Source: Clostridia bacterium
GTDB taxonomy: Bacteria; Bacillota; Clostridia; Oscillospirales; Acutalibacteraceae
Length of the DNA stretch: 64,000 bases
Direction: 5' to 3'
Assembly (NCBI GenBank): GCA_017517665.1
Contig: JAFWYP010000021.1
Span: forward strand, 1-64,000
Of the stretch, positions 52,969 to 61,790 are shown in pieces. Under the pieces are notes generated by a model. That model was not told where the DNA came from. It made no database searches and saw nothing but the letters and a program-made list of their open reading frames with translations. A program made the translations under genes and the position numbers. The stretch's first letter is position 1, and each line of letters starts with the position of its first letter.

Positions 52969-54174
52969 ATGAAAAGGTTTGTTTCAATCGTACTCGCACT
53001 TGTGCTTGTTTTCAGCGCTTGTGCAATTTCAGCATCGGCTTATGATCTTGTTCCTCTTAAGTTTGATAAGAACGGCGAATTCAAGATTATGCACCTTTGT
53101 GACTGCCAGGACGATTTTCCTGCTGACACTAAAATGATTAAATTTATTGATACAGTTCTTAAAGAGTATCAGCCCGATATCGTTGTTCTCGGCGGCGACA
53201 ATACTGTAGGTCCTGATAATATGACAGAAGAAATGAAGAGAAATGCCGTTGAAGAGCTTTGCAATGTTTTTGTTGCTAATGAACAGTATTTTACTCTTGT
53301 TTTCGGCAACCATGACCGTGAATCAAACTTTGAAAATGACGAGCTTCTTCCCATGTATCAGCTTTACGGCAAGGGCTACTGCCTTGCATATGACGAAGTT
53401 CCCTCTCTTCACGGCACAGGCACTCACAACCTTCCCGTTATGAGCTCAGACGGAACAAAGATTAAGTTCAATCTTTGGATGTTTGACTCAGGTTCACACT
53501 ATATTGATGACGAAGGTAATGACCTCGGCTTTTATGACTGCGTAAGAAAAGACCAGATTGAATGGTATCAGAAAGAGAGCAACGAGCTTGCAACTCTTGC
53601 AGGCGGCAAGGTTCCTTCTCTTGCATTCCAGCACATCGTTGTCGGTGAAGTTTTTGATGCTCTTTTCCACGAGTCACTTGTTGACCTCGGAGTAGCAACA
53701 CCCAAGACAAACAACGGCAAGATTTATTCATTCTTCCCCAAGACAGAGAATATTCAGGACGGTTTCCTCTTTGAATTCCCTTGCCCCAGTGAAAAGAACG
53801 AAGGTCAGTTTGAAGCAATGGTTGCTCAGAAGGATGTTCTTGCAATTTTCTCGGGTCACGACCATATCAATTCTTACACAACAGAGCTTGACGGTATCAA
53901 AATCATCAACACTCCCGGTGCAACATACAATTCATACGGCAACGAAATCACAAGAGGCATGAGAATGATTACTGTTAAGGAAAACGATCCTTGGAATTTT
54001 GAAACAGAAGTTGTTACTGTAAGCCAGTTTGCGCTTGATAACAAGGATTTTGCAGAGGATGCGGAAATCGACACATTCACAGCAGGTCTTATGCTTTTCC
54101 TCGGAGATGTTCTTCTTGCTCTCAACGAAGCAACAAAAATCTTCTCATCTGTTATCACAATGATTTTCGGATAA
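52969..54174 (+). CDS. Secreted metallophosphoesterase
   Basis: A 401-residue exported protein. The signal peptide MKRFVSIVLALVLVFSACA ends at an ASA site. The calcineurin-like metal motifs are IMHLCDCQDDF (Asp with a Gln in place of the usual His), VVLGGDNT, VFGNHDRES, AFQHIVVGE and FSGHDHINSY. A hydrophobic stretch near the C-terminus could attach it to the membrane. Such proteins remove phosphate from extracellular nucleotides or other esters; the substrate is unknown. ATG follows CGGAGG. The divergent position next to zur suggests possible zinc-linked control, as these enzymes need metals. Confidence 0.88.
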   Translation: MKRFVSIVLALVLVFSACAISASAYDLVPLKFDKNGEFKIMHLCDCQDDFPADTKMIKFIDTVLKEYQPDIVVLGGDNTVGPDNMTEEMKRNAVEELCNVFVANEQYFTLVFGNHDRESNFENDELLPMYQLYGKGYCLAYDEVPSLHGTGTHNLPVMSSDGTKIKFNLWMFDSGSHYIDDEGNDLGFYDCVRKDQIEWYQKESNELATLAGGKVPSLAFQHIVVGEVFDALFHESLVDLGVATPKTNNGKIYSFFPKTENIQDGFLFEFPCPSEKNEGQFEAMVAQKDVLAIFSGHDHINSYTTELDGIKIINTPGATYNSYGNEITRGMRMITVKENDPWNFETEVVTVSQFALDNKDFAEDAEIDTFTAGLMLFLGDVLLALNEATKIFSSVITMIFG

Positions 54175-54189
54175 TTCAATAAACAATTA

Positions 54190-54222
54190 CAGGCTGCCTC
54201 GTATGAGACAGCCTGTTTTTTT
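54190..54222 (+). terminator. Terminator of the metallophosphoesterase gene
   Basis: CAGGCTG and CAGCCTG, extended by CTC/GAG with one mismatch, form a stem with a four-base loop followed by seven T. Confidence 0.85.
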
Positions 54223-55003
54223 ATAAGAAGAAATATCTGATTAAGTAAAGTATTATCATGTGCACGGGATAGAATGCGTAGAAGCCGTATTGCAGAGCTT
54301 TTCCGCCTTTTCCTTTTCTGCCGCCGTAAAGCCAGATAGGAATAAGAGCGAAAACCGCAAATCCCTGAATGGCGATTTCGTGTGATTTTCCGAAAAGCTC
54401 AACAATAATATGCTGTCCTTCGGGAAGAACAATATGGAGCAGAATCATTGATATGAGCTGAAGCAGCCATGCAAAAGGAAAATCTCTGAAAAGATAGAAC
54501 ATTATTACTGTGAGGTATCCCCAGAAGCCGTAGTCGGGGAATCCGATAAATGCGGCAAGCGAAACGGGAATGAGCAGAAGAACTGATTTGATTATTGTTT
54601 TTGCTGTTTTATCTTTTCTTGCTTTATCAATCAATACTATTCCGAGCAAACCGAGAAGCAGGGTGAATATAACATTCTGATGATACGGATAAAACCAGCT
54701 TCCGCCGTAAAACAAATTGAACGGAATTTCGGATACTACGGCAAAAACCAGAAGCCTGAGAATATATTTTTTAACATTTGAAGTATGTATGAAACCTTCA
54801 GCAATCTGGAATGCAAATATGGGAAAAGTAAGTCTGCCGAGATATGTCATCCAATCGTTTCCTGAAATGAGTGTTGCCCATAAATGGTCAAGAACCATGA
54901 ATATTACCGCAAGGATTTTGAGCATATCCGAGGTAAGACCGCCGAAAGGCTTTTTGTTCAGCGGACTGTTGCAGGGTAGTTTTTTGATAAGTTCTTTATT
55001 CAT
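54221..55003 (-). CDS. TraX family membrane protein
   Basis: A 260-residue membrane protein with about eight helices. LTSDMLKILAVIFMVLDHLWA and LGRLTFPIFAFQIAEGFIHT are the TraX signatures with their conserved Asp-His and Arg. TraX of the F plasmid acetylates pilin; chromosomal homologues in Firmicutes are likely membrane acyltransferases of unknown substrate. ATG at 55003 has GGAG nine bases upstream; the ATG at 55012 abuts that site. It lies 18 bases after the aminotransferase gene on the same strand. Confidence 0.88.
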   Translation of the reverse strand: MNKELIKKLPCNSPLNKKPFGGLTSDMLKILAVIFMVLDHLWATLISGNDWMTYLGRLTFPIFAFQIAEGFIHTSNVKKYILRLLVFAVVSEIPFNLFYGGSWFYPYHQNVIFTLLLGLLGIVLIDKARKDKTAKTIIKSVLLLIPVSLAAFIGFPDYGFWGYLTVIMFYLFRDFPFAWLLQLISMILLHIVLPEGQHIIVELFGKSHEIAIQGFAVFALIPIWLYGGRKGKGGKALQYGFYAFYPVHMIILYLIRYFFL

Positions 55004-55021
55004 TTTTATCATCTCCGCGAA

Positions 55022-56236
55022 TTATTGTCTGTAACCGTCAAGAAAATCTGCAAGTTTTTCCATTGCATCCTCAAGAGATGTAATGTCAGGCAGAAAAACA
55101 ATTCTGAAATGGTCAGGCTGTTTCCAGTTGAATCCCGTACCGCAGGTTACAAGAATTTTCTTGGCTTTAAGAAGGTCAAGCGTGAATTTCTGGTCATCGG
55201 TGATGTTGAATTTTTTGGTGTCAAGCTTCGGAAATATATAAAACGCTGCTTTGGGTTTTACTGCACTTATGCCGGGAATTGCATTGAGTGCATTATAAAC
55301 AAAGTTTCTCTGTTCGTATATCCTTCCGCCGGGTGCAAGGAGCGCTTCGCCGGTCTGTATTCCGCCAAGTGCAGTCTGAATAACACTTTGCGCAGGCACG
55401 TTTGAGCAAAGACGCATCGAAGAAAGAAGATTGAGACCTTCGATATATCCTTTTGCATGGGACTTTTCGCCTGCAAGGCACATCCAGCCGCTTCTGTAGC
55501 CTGCAACCTTATGTGACTTGGAAAGACCGTTGAAGCTGACAGTCAGCAAATCGGGCGCAAGAGAAGCGAGCGCAATATGCTTTTCGCCGTCAAGCACAAG
55601 GCGGTCATAAATTTCATCCGCAAAAAGAATCAGTCCGTTTTCGCGCGCAAGCTGAGCAATCTGTTCAAGAATATCTTTTGAATAAAGTGCCCCCGTAGGA
55701 TTATTCGGATTGATAACAACAATACCCTTGGTGTTGGGTGTTATCTTTTTTCTCATGTCGTCAATGTCGGGATTCCAGTTTGCTTTTTCGTCGCAAAGAT
55801 AGTGAACAGCCTTACCGCCTGCAAGGGTTATTGCGGCAGTCCACAAAGGATAGTCCGGCATTGGTACGAGTATTTCATCGCCCGTATCAAGCAAGCCCTG
55901 CATTGACATCATTATAAGCTCGCTTACACCGTTTCCCGTATATATATCGTTGACTCCCACATTCGGAATGCCTTTGAGCTGACAATACTGCATGATTGCC
56001 TTTCTTGCAGCGAAAAGACCCTTTGAATCGGAATAGCCTTCACTCGAACGGAGATTATATATCATATCAACAACAACCTCGTCGGGTGCGTTGAATCCGA
56101 AAGGCGCAGGATTGCCGATATTGAGCTTAAGGATTTCCATTCCGTTGGCTTCCATACGGTTTGCTTCTTCCATTACGGGACCTCTTATGTCATAGCAGAC
56201 ATTGTCAAGTTTTTTTGACTTTTCAAATATTTTCAT
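55022..56236 (-). CDS. Class I/II aminotransferase (AlaT-like alanine aminotransferase)
   Basis: A 404-residue PLP enzyme of fold type I. KLNIGNPAPFGF, YTGNGVSELIMMSMQ, VINPNNPTGALY, FADEIYDRLV and the Schiff-base Lys in NGLSKSHKVAGYRSGW are the AlaT/AspC signatures; the opening with DIRGPV is typical of AlaT-like enzymes. It probably makes alanine from pyruvate and glutamate. ATG at 56236 has AGGAGA upstream. A terminator-like hairpin ends only 11 bases before the start codon, so expression may depend on read-through or regulated attenuation. Confidence 0.92.
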   Translation of the reverse strand: MKIFEKSKKLDNVCYDIRGPVMEEANRMEANGMEILKLNIGNPAPFGFNAPDEVVVDMIYNLRSSEGYSDSKGLFAARKAIMQYCQLKGIPNVGVNDIYTGNGVSELIMMSMQGLLDTGDEILVPMPDYPLWTAAITLAGGKAVHYLCDEKANWNPDIDDMRKKITPNTKGIVVINPNNPTGALYSKDILEQIAQLARENGLILFADEIYDRLVLDGEKHIALASLAPDLLTVSFNGLSKSHKVAGYRSGWMCLAGEKSHAKGYIEGLNLLSSMRLCSNVPAQSVIQTALGGIQTGEALLAPGGRIYEQRNFVYNALNAIPGISAVKPKAAFYIFPKLDTKKFNITDDQKFTLDLLKAKKILVTCGTGFNWKQPDHFRIVFLPDITSLEDAMEKLADFLDGYRQ

Positions 56237-56247
56237 TCTTATCTCCT

Positions 56248-56279
56248 GAAAAAGCCGTATGCTTTCGGACATACGGCTT
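56248..56279 (-). terminator. Terminator (or attenuator) between the PlsC-like gene and the aminotransferase gene
   Basis: AAGCCGTATG and CATACGGCTT form a perfect 10-base stem followed by five T on the minus strand, 5 bases after the acyltransferase stop and directly before the aminotransferase ribosome binding site. Confidence 0.85.
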
Positions 56280-56284
56280 AAAAA

Positions 56285-56884
56285 TTATTTTGCAACAAAA
56301 ACGGGAGTTTCGGTTATACCGTGTGCAACTATGTTGGTAAGTTTTTCATTTTCCGTGACAAGGTCATCGGAAATTGTAATCGGTTCAAAAAACTGAATCT
56401 TTATGCTCTTTCTGAACATTTTATATTTTCCCGTTATTGAAAAAGGAACAATTTTTGAACCGGTTTCATTTGCCATTTTTACTGCTCCGAATTTGAAAGG
56501 AGTAACGGTATACTGCGCTTCCGATTTAAGTTTAACCTTTCCTTCGGGGAAAATACCGATAACTTTGTCATCCTGCAAAACTTCAATTGCCGATGAAAGA
56601 GCTGCTTTGTCCTTCTGACCTCTGTGAACGGGGATAAGACCGAAGGGCTCAAAGAAAGGCTTCCAGGGAGCTTCGAGAAGCTCGCTTTTTCCGAGGAAGT
56701 GAACAACTCTCTTTGTTGAAGCCGCAACAGTTATGCAGTCCATAAAATGGGTGTGGTTGCCTGCAAGAATAATTCTGCCTTCGGTGGGAATGTTTTCCGC
56801 GCCGATAATGGTGGGTCTGAAAAGCTTTCTGAAAAGCCAGTCAAGTTTGTTTCTGTGTTTTAAATATGCTTTCGGTTCGTTCAT
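56285..56884 (-). CDS. PlsC-like 1-acylglycerol-3-phosphate acyltransferase (third in cluster)
   Basis: A 199-residue acyltransferase. NHTHFMD is the catalytic H-x4-D motif near residues 43-49, and IGIFPEGKVK the phosphate-binding motif. The family moves an acyl chain onto lysophosphatidic acid or a similar lipid at the membrane. Two other PlsC-like genes lie at 61158-62371, with two dehydratase/activase-like genes in between. A possible weak promoter (TTGACT, 17 bases, TAAATT at 56921-56949) means that it may be partly independent. It is followed at once by a terminator. Confidence 0.9.
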   Translation of the reverse strand: MNEPKAYLKHRNKLDWLFRKLFRPTIIGAENIPTEGRIILAGNHTHFMDCITVAASTKRVVHFLGKSELLEAPWKPFFEPFGLIPVHRGQKDKAALSSAIEVLQDDKVIGIFPEGKVKLKSEAQYTVTPFKFGAVKMANETGSKIVPFSITGKYKMFRKSIKIQFFEPITISDDLVTENEKLTNIVAHGITETPVFVAK

Positions 56885-56955
56885 TTTATATCCTCCGGAC
56901 AGAAGATGTTGTATAGTTTTAATTTATTATATTTTTTATGAAAAGTCAACAGCAA

Positions 56956-58230
56956 TTATTTGACATCGGCGGTTTCTTTGTTTTCATTTGCAACCGCAAG
57001 CATAAGTCTGATTCTGTTTTCCTGATTAACCTTTGTTGCACCGGGGTCGTAGTCGATGGGAACAATGTTTGACTGAGGATACATTTCCTTGAGCTTTCTT
57101 ATCATGCCCTTGCCCACGATGTGATTGGGAAGGCATCCGAAAGGCTGTGCACAGACAATGTTGCCGTAACCGCTTTCAATAAGCTCCATCATTTCAGCGG
57201 TAAGAAGCCAGCCTTCGCCCATTTTGCATCCGGCACCGATGATTTTGGTGCACATTTCTTTGATGTGTGCATAGGGTGCGGGTACGCTGAAATTACCGTA
57301 AGCCGCAGCAGCATCGTTGAGAATTTTCTCGATTTTAGCAAGATACCACATTGCAATTCTCATTGCAATTTTCTTAAAGCGATTGCCGCCGTAAAGCTTG
57401 ATATCTTCAAGTCTGTTATCTACTTTAAAATTAAGGAAGCCCATAAGACCGGGTACCATAACCTCGCATCCCTGGTTAAAAAGGAATTCCTCAAGGTGAT
57501 TGTTTGCAAGGGGAGAGTATTTTACATAAATCTCGCCTACAACGCCGACCTTAGTCTTTCTGATATTTTTATTAACGGGAATTTCAGCAAAGGTTTTTGT
57601 TATTTCGGGAAGAGCCTTCTTGATTTCAAAGAAAGAATAACCCTTGCCTTTGCTCAGATTAGCGCTGATATCCTTAATCCACTTCTGAGTAAGTCTTTCT
57701 GCATCGCCCTTGTTGACCTCATAAGGCTCAACCTGATTTTTGAGAAGCATGATAAGGTCGCCGTAAATAACGGATGAAAGCATTCTGAGTGCCATGGAAA
57801 GACGGATTTTAAAGCCGCTGTTTTTCTCAAGACCCGAAAGGTTAAGAGAGATAACGGGAATCTGCGGATAACCCGCTTTCTTAAGAGCTTTTCTGAGAAG
57901 GTGAATGTAGTTTGAAGCTCTGCAGCCGCCGCCCGACTGAGTGATCATAAGTGCGGTTTTGTTCGGGTCATACTTGCCTGTGTTGAGTGCGTCAATAAGC
58001 TGTCCGATAACAATAAGAGCAGGGTAGCAGGTGTCGTTATGAACAAGCTTAAGTCCTTCGTCAACAACCGTTCTTCCGTCATTCTTAAGAAGCTCAACCT
58101 TGTAGCCGTACTGACCGAAAACATTGATAAGAAGCGAAAAATGGATGTCAAGCATATTGGGTGCAAGGATTGTATAGTCCATCATATCCTTCGTAAATTC
58201 AACTCTGTCCGTATCAATTTTCTTTTTCAT
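56956..58230 (-). CDS. 2-hydroxyacyl-CoA dehydratase-like protein (putative plasmalogen synthesis subunit)
   Basis: A 424-residue protein with the general fold of 2-hydroxyglutaryl-CoA dehydratase/benzoyl-CoA reductase subunits: DTCYPALIVIGQLIDAL with a Cys ligand, ITQSGGGCRASNYIHLLRKAL with a second Cys, GEIYVKYSPLANNHLEEFL, and QPFGCLPNHIVGKGM with a third Cys, suitable for an iron-sulfur cluster. It starts 12 bases after the stop of the activase-like gene. In many Firmicutes the two proteins are one polypeptide of about 1,400 residues; here they are split. I infer that it reduces or dehydrates a lipid or acyl intermediate, possibly to form the vinyl ether of plasmalogens. Confidence 0.85.
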   Translation of the reverse strand: MKKKIDTDRVEFTKDMMDYTILAPNMLDIHFSLLINVFGQYGYKVELLKNDGRTVVDEGLKLVHNDTCYPALIVIGQLIDALNTGKYDPNKTALMITQSGGGCRASNYIHLLRKALKKAGYPQIPVISLNLSGLEKNSGFKIRLSMALRMLSSVIYGDLIMLLKNQVEPYEVNKGDAERLTQKWIKDISANLSKGKGYSFFEIKKALPEITKTFAEIPVNKNIRKTKVGVVGEIYVKYSPLANNHLEEFLFNQGCEVMVPGLMGFLNFKVDNRLEDIKLYGGNRFKKIAMRIAMWYLAKIEKILNDAAAAYGNFSVPAPYAHIKEMCTKIIGAGCKMGEGWLLTAEMMELIESGYGNIVCAQPFGCLPNHIVGKGMIRKLKEMYPQSNIVPIDYDPGATKVNQENRIRLMLAVANENKETADVK

Positions 58231-58242
58231 TTTCCCGCCTCC

Positions 58243-61146
58243 TTATCTGCCTGTTGCGGCAAACAGACTTCTGAGTCTGATTTTAACCGCACCGGGGTTT
58301 GAAATTTCGTCTATCTTTATCTGAGTATAAATCTTGTTGTCTTTTTCAAGAATTGTTCTCATTTCGTCTGTTGTAATGGCATCAACACCGCAGCCGAAGG
58401 AAACAAGCTGAACAACATTCAGATCTTTATCGTTTGACTTTGCAACGTATTTTGCAGCTGCATAAAGTCTTGAATGATAAGTCCACTGATTGAGAACGGT
58501 AGTCGGGAATTTTTCAACGAGAGGACTTACGCTGTCTTCTGTTATAACCGTTGCACCGCATTCGCAGATAAGCTTGTCGATGCCGTGATTGATTTCTTCG
58601 TCAAGGTGATAGGGTCTGCCGCAGAGAACGATAACCGGTCTGTCATTCTCTTTTGCTTTCTTCATGAATTCCATACCCTTGACATGGATTTTGTTCATGA
58701 ATGAATAGTATTCGTCATAAGCCTTCTTTGCTGCGGATTTAACCTCTTTAAGGCTGATATCTCCGAAATATCCGCAGAGTATTCCGTGGATTTTCTTTAC
58801 GAAATCCTTGGGTCTGTGAAGACCGACATAATCGCTCATGAAGTTGATTTCCTTAAGTCTGCCGACATTTGAACGGATAACTTCGGGGTAATATGCAACA
58901 ACGGGACAGTTGTAGTTGTTGTCGCCGAGGTCCTCATCAAGGTTATATGACATACAGGGATAGAAAATGTTTTCAACGCCCTGATTGAGAAGTGACTCGA
59001 TATGACCGTGAAGCAGCTTTGCGGGATAGCATACGGTATCCGAGGGGATTGTGTGCTGACCGAGAACATACAAATCTCTTGTTGATTTTTCAGAAAGTGC
59101 TATTCCGAAACCGAGTTCTGTAAAGAATTTGTGCCAGAAGGGGAGAAGCTCAAACATATTAAGACCCATAGGCAGACCGATTGTGGGTCTTTTACCCGTT
59201 ACGGGTGCATAGCCTGCAAGAAGCTCGCGCTTATAGTCAAACATATTGTCGCCGCTGTTGATGTTTGATTTTGCAAGAGGCTTGCTGCAGCGATTTCCGC
59301 CGATAAAGCTTCTGCCCGAGCTGAATGTATTTACGGTAAGACGGCAGTTATTGCTGCATTTACCGCAGGTAACAGCCTTTACCTTATGTTCAAAAACCTT
59401 AAGTTCTTCCGCTGTGATGATTGTGCTTTTTTCGGGCTTTCTTTCGAGGGCGTAAAGCGCGGCACCGTATGCGCCCATGATTCCCGAAATAACAGGTCTT
59501 ACAACATCTCTGCCGATTTCCTGTTCAAATGCGCGAAGAACGGCATCATTGAGGAATGTTCCGCCCTGAACAACAATGTTCTTTCCGAGTTCGTCCGCAC
59601 TTGCGGCTCTGATAACTTTATAGATTGCGTTTTTAACAACGCTGATTGAAAGGCCTGCCGAAATATTTTCGATTGATGCGCCGTCCTTCTGTGCCTGCTT
59701 GACTGAGGAGTTCATGAAAACGGTGCATCTTGAACCGAGGTCAACGGGTCTGTCCGCGAAAAGACCGAGCTTTGAGAATTTTTCGATTCCGTAACCCCAT
59801 GCAGCTGCGAATGTCTGAAGGAATGAGCCGCAGCCTGAAGAACAAGCTTCGTTGAGGAAAATATTGTCGATTGCATTGTTTCTGATTTTGAAGCACTTAA
59901 TATCCTGACCGCCGATGTCGATGATGAAATCAACGTCGGGTTTGAATTTTTTTGCGGCTGTGAAGCGTGCAACCGTTTCAACAAGACCGATGTCAATGCC
60001 GAAAGCGTTTTTGATGATTTCTTCACCGTAGCCTGTTACGGCACTTGAAACAACAACCGCATCAGGATAGTTTTCATAAAAATATTCAAGGAAATCTCTG
60101 ATAAGAGAAACTGGATCGCCGCTGTTGGGGGTATATTTGCTGCAAATGATTTTTCCTTCTTTGTTTATAACGGCAGCTTTTACGGTTGTTGAACCTGCAT
60201 CAATACCGATGCATACCTCTTCACCCTTTTTTACGGGGCAGTTTTCTTCAACAAATGCTTTGGCATGACGTGCGGAGAATTCTTCGTATTCTTTTTCATT
60301 TGCAAAAAGAGGATTTGCGCCGAGATATTCTCCGCTTTCCTTTGAATTTCTGATTTTTTCGGTAACGTCTTTTATGTCAATTCCTTTTGAATCGGATGAG
60401 AATGCCGCACCGAGAGCAACGAAGTAAAGTCCGTTTTCGGGGCAGACACCTTTTACTCCGAGGCCTTTGTCAAATGCTTCGCGAAGCTGTGAAAGGAAAT
60501 AAAGAGGACCGCCGAGATAAACAACGTTTCCTTCGATTTTTCTCCCCTGTGAAAGACCTGCAACGGTCTGGTTGACAACCGCAGTAAAAATACTTGCGGC
60601 AATATCATTCTTTCTTGCGCCCTGATTGAGAAGCGGCTGAATATCCGATTTTGCGAAAACACCGCATCTTGAAGCGATTGAATAAATCTTTTCGTGGCTT
60701 TCGGCAAGAACGTTCATGTCTGTGGGTGTAACGTTGAGAAGAGATGCCATCTGGTCGATGAATGCACCCGTACCGCCTGCGCATGAACCGTTCATTCTGA
60801 CCTCAACACCGTTTGTAAAGAAAAGAATCTTTGCATCTTCGCCGCCGAGCTCAATAACTGCATCCGTGCCGGGAAGAAGCTTTGAAACGCTGATTCTTGT
60901 AGCATAAACCTCCTGAATGAAATCAAGACCGAGTGCGTTTGCAAAACCCATACCTGCCGAACCTGAAACGGTAAGAGATGCGTTTGCAAATTCGGGATTG
61001 AGTTTCACTATTTCAGTAAGCATTTCTGCGCTTTTTTCTGCAATTTTTGAATAATGTCTTTCGTAAGCTTTGTATTTTATGTTGTTATTATCGTCGATTG
61101 CAACGCACTTGAGTGTTGTTGAACCGACATCCATACCTATTCTCAT
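58243..61146 (-). CDS. Acyl-CoA dehydratase activase-like protein with two ATPase domains and DUF2229
   Basis: A 967-residue protein. Two BadF/BcrA/HgdC-type ATPase domains are seen: one beginning MRIGMDVGSTTLKCVAIDD with GSCAGGTGAFIDQMA near residue 120, the other from VCIGIDAGSTTVKAAVIN near 311 with NEACSSGCGSFLQTF near 434. A Cys-rich segment CGKCSNNCRL lies near 600, and a DUF2229 domain from about 650 starts PTIGLPMGLNMFELLPFWH. HgdC proteins use ATP to inject low-potential electrons into 2-hydroxyacyl-CoA dehydratases. It is flanked by PlsC-like genes and is followed by the dehydratase-like gene; a role in anaerobic plasmalogen synthesis is inferred. Confidence 0.88.
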   Translation of the reverse strand: MRIGMDVGSTTLKCVAIDDNNNIKYKAYERHYSKIAEKSAEMLTEIVKLNPEFANASLTVSGSAGMGFANALGLDFIQEVYATRISVSKLLPGTDAVIELGGEDAKILFFTNGVEVRMNGSCAGGTGAFIDQMASLLNVTPTDMNVLAESHEKIYSIASRCGVFAKSDIQPLLNQGARKNDIAASIFTAVVNQTVAGLSQGRKIEGNVVYLGGPLYFLSQLREAFDKGLGVKGVCPENGLYFVALGAAFSSDSKGIDIKDVTEKIRNSKESGEYLGANPLFANEKEYEEFSARHAKAFVEENCPVKKGEEVCIGIDAGSTTVKAAVINKEGKIICSKYTPNSGDPVSLIRDFLEYFYENYPDAVVVSSAVTGYGEEIIKNAFGIDIGLVETVARFTAAKKFKPDVDFIIDIGGQDIKCFKIRNNAIDNIFLNEACSSGCGSFLQTFAAAWGYGIEKFSKLGLFADRPVDLGSRCTVFMNSSVKQAQKDGASIENISAGLSISVVKNAIYKVIRAASADELGKNIVVQGGTFLNDAVLRAFEQEIGRDVVRPVISGIMGAYGAALYALERKPEKSTIITAEELKVFEHKVKAVTCGKCSNNCRLTVNTFSSGRSFIGGNRCSKPLAKSNINSGDNMFDYKRELLAGYAPVTGKRPTIGLPMGLNMFELLPFWHKFFTELGFGIALSEKSTRDLYVLGQHTIPSDTVCYPAKLLHGHIESLLNQGVENIFYPCMSYNLDEDLGDNNYNCPVVAYYPEVIRSNVGRLKEINFMSDYVGLHRPKDFVKKIHGILCGYFGDISLKEVKSAAKKAYDEYYSFMNKIHVKGMEFMKKAKENDRPVIVLCGRPYHLDEEINHGIDKLICECGATVITEDSVSPLVEKFPTTVLNQWTYHSRLYAAAKYVAKSNDKDLNVVQLVSFGCGVDAITTDEMRTILEKDNKIYTQIKIDEISNPGAVKIRLRSLFAATGR

Positions 61147-61157
61147 TTTTATTTCTC

Positions 61158-61790
61158 CTATGCATCTTTGCGGACTTCATCTGCCGGAATACCGAGGCTT
61201 TCAAGCATGAGTCCTTCTATTTCATCGTGAAGCTTCTGATTTGCTTCTTCAACTGTCATTTCGCCGACTTTGAAGGGCTTTCCGAATATAACCTTCAAAT
61301 CCTTGCTGCGGAATTTATATTCACCCGTAAGTCCGAAGGGAACGATATATGCATCGGTTTTCTTTGCCATTGAAACAGCACCGTGCTTTAACGGAAGCAT
61401 GAACGCATCGGTTTTGTTTCTTGTTCCTTCGGGGAAAATACCGATTGCACCGTCATCCTTAAGAACGGTAAGTGCGGATTTTGCACTTGAAAAATCCTTT
61501 CTTGAACGGTCAACGGGAATACAGCCCACAAGGCGGAAAAACGGTGCAAGGCTGCCTTCAAAATATTCTTTCTTAGCCATGTAGTGAATAACTCTTTTTG
61601 TTGCCATGATTGTGAGGCACTGGTCAAAAACGTGTTTGTGATTGCCAGCAATGATAATCGCACCGTCATCGGGAATGTTTTCTGCACCGATAATCTGCGG
61701 ATTATAATATAATTTGAACAAAGGACGCATGATAGGGGTTAATATTTTATAACCCGTTTCTCTGTTTTCGGGTTTAACTGATTTGCTCAT
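61158..61790 (-). CDS. PlsC-like acyltransferase (second in cluster)
   Basis: A 210-residue 1-acyl-sn-glycerol-3-phosphate acyltransferase homologue. NHKHVFDQ holds the H-x4-D catalytic pair near residues 50-55, and IGIFPEGTRNK is the substrate-phosphate motif. Its ATG overlaps the stop of the preceding PlsC-like gene by four bases, and the activase gene starts 11 bases after its stop. The tight packing supports a common operon and a shared lipid pathway. Confidence 0.92.
   Translation of the reverse strand: MSKSVKPENRETGYKILTPIMRPLFKLYYNPQIIGAENIPDDGAIIIAGNHKHVFDQCLTIMATKRVIHYMAKKEYFEGSLAPFFRLVGCIPVDRSRKDFSSAKSALTVLKDDGAIGIFPEGTRNKTDAFMLPLKHGAVSMAKKTDAYIVPFGLTGEYKFRSKDLKVIFGKPFKVGEMTVEEANQKLHDEIEGLMLESLGIPADEVRKDA

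Noticed and set aside
57121..57777. 218-residue open frame on the plus strand
   Set aside because: Antisense to the dehydratase-like gene with no start signal or family similarity.
56956..61146. Amino acid fermentation by 2-hydroxyglutaryl-CoA dehydratase
   Set aside because: No CoA transferase, hydroxyglutarate dehydrogenase or separate alpha and beta dehydratase subunits are nearby, and the neighbours are lipid acyltransferases.
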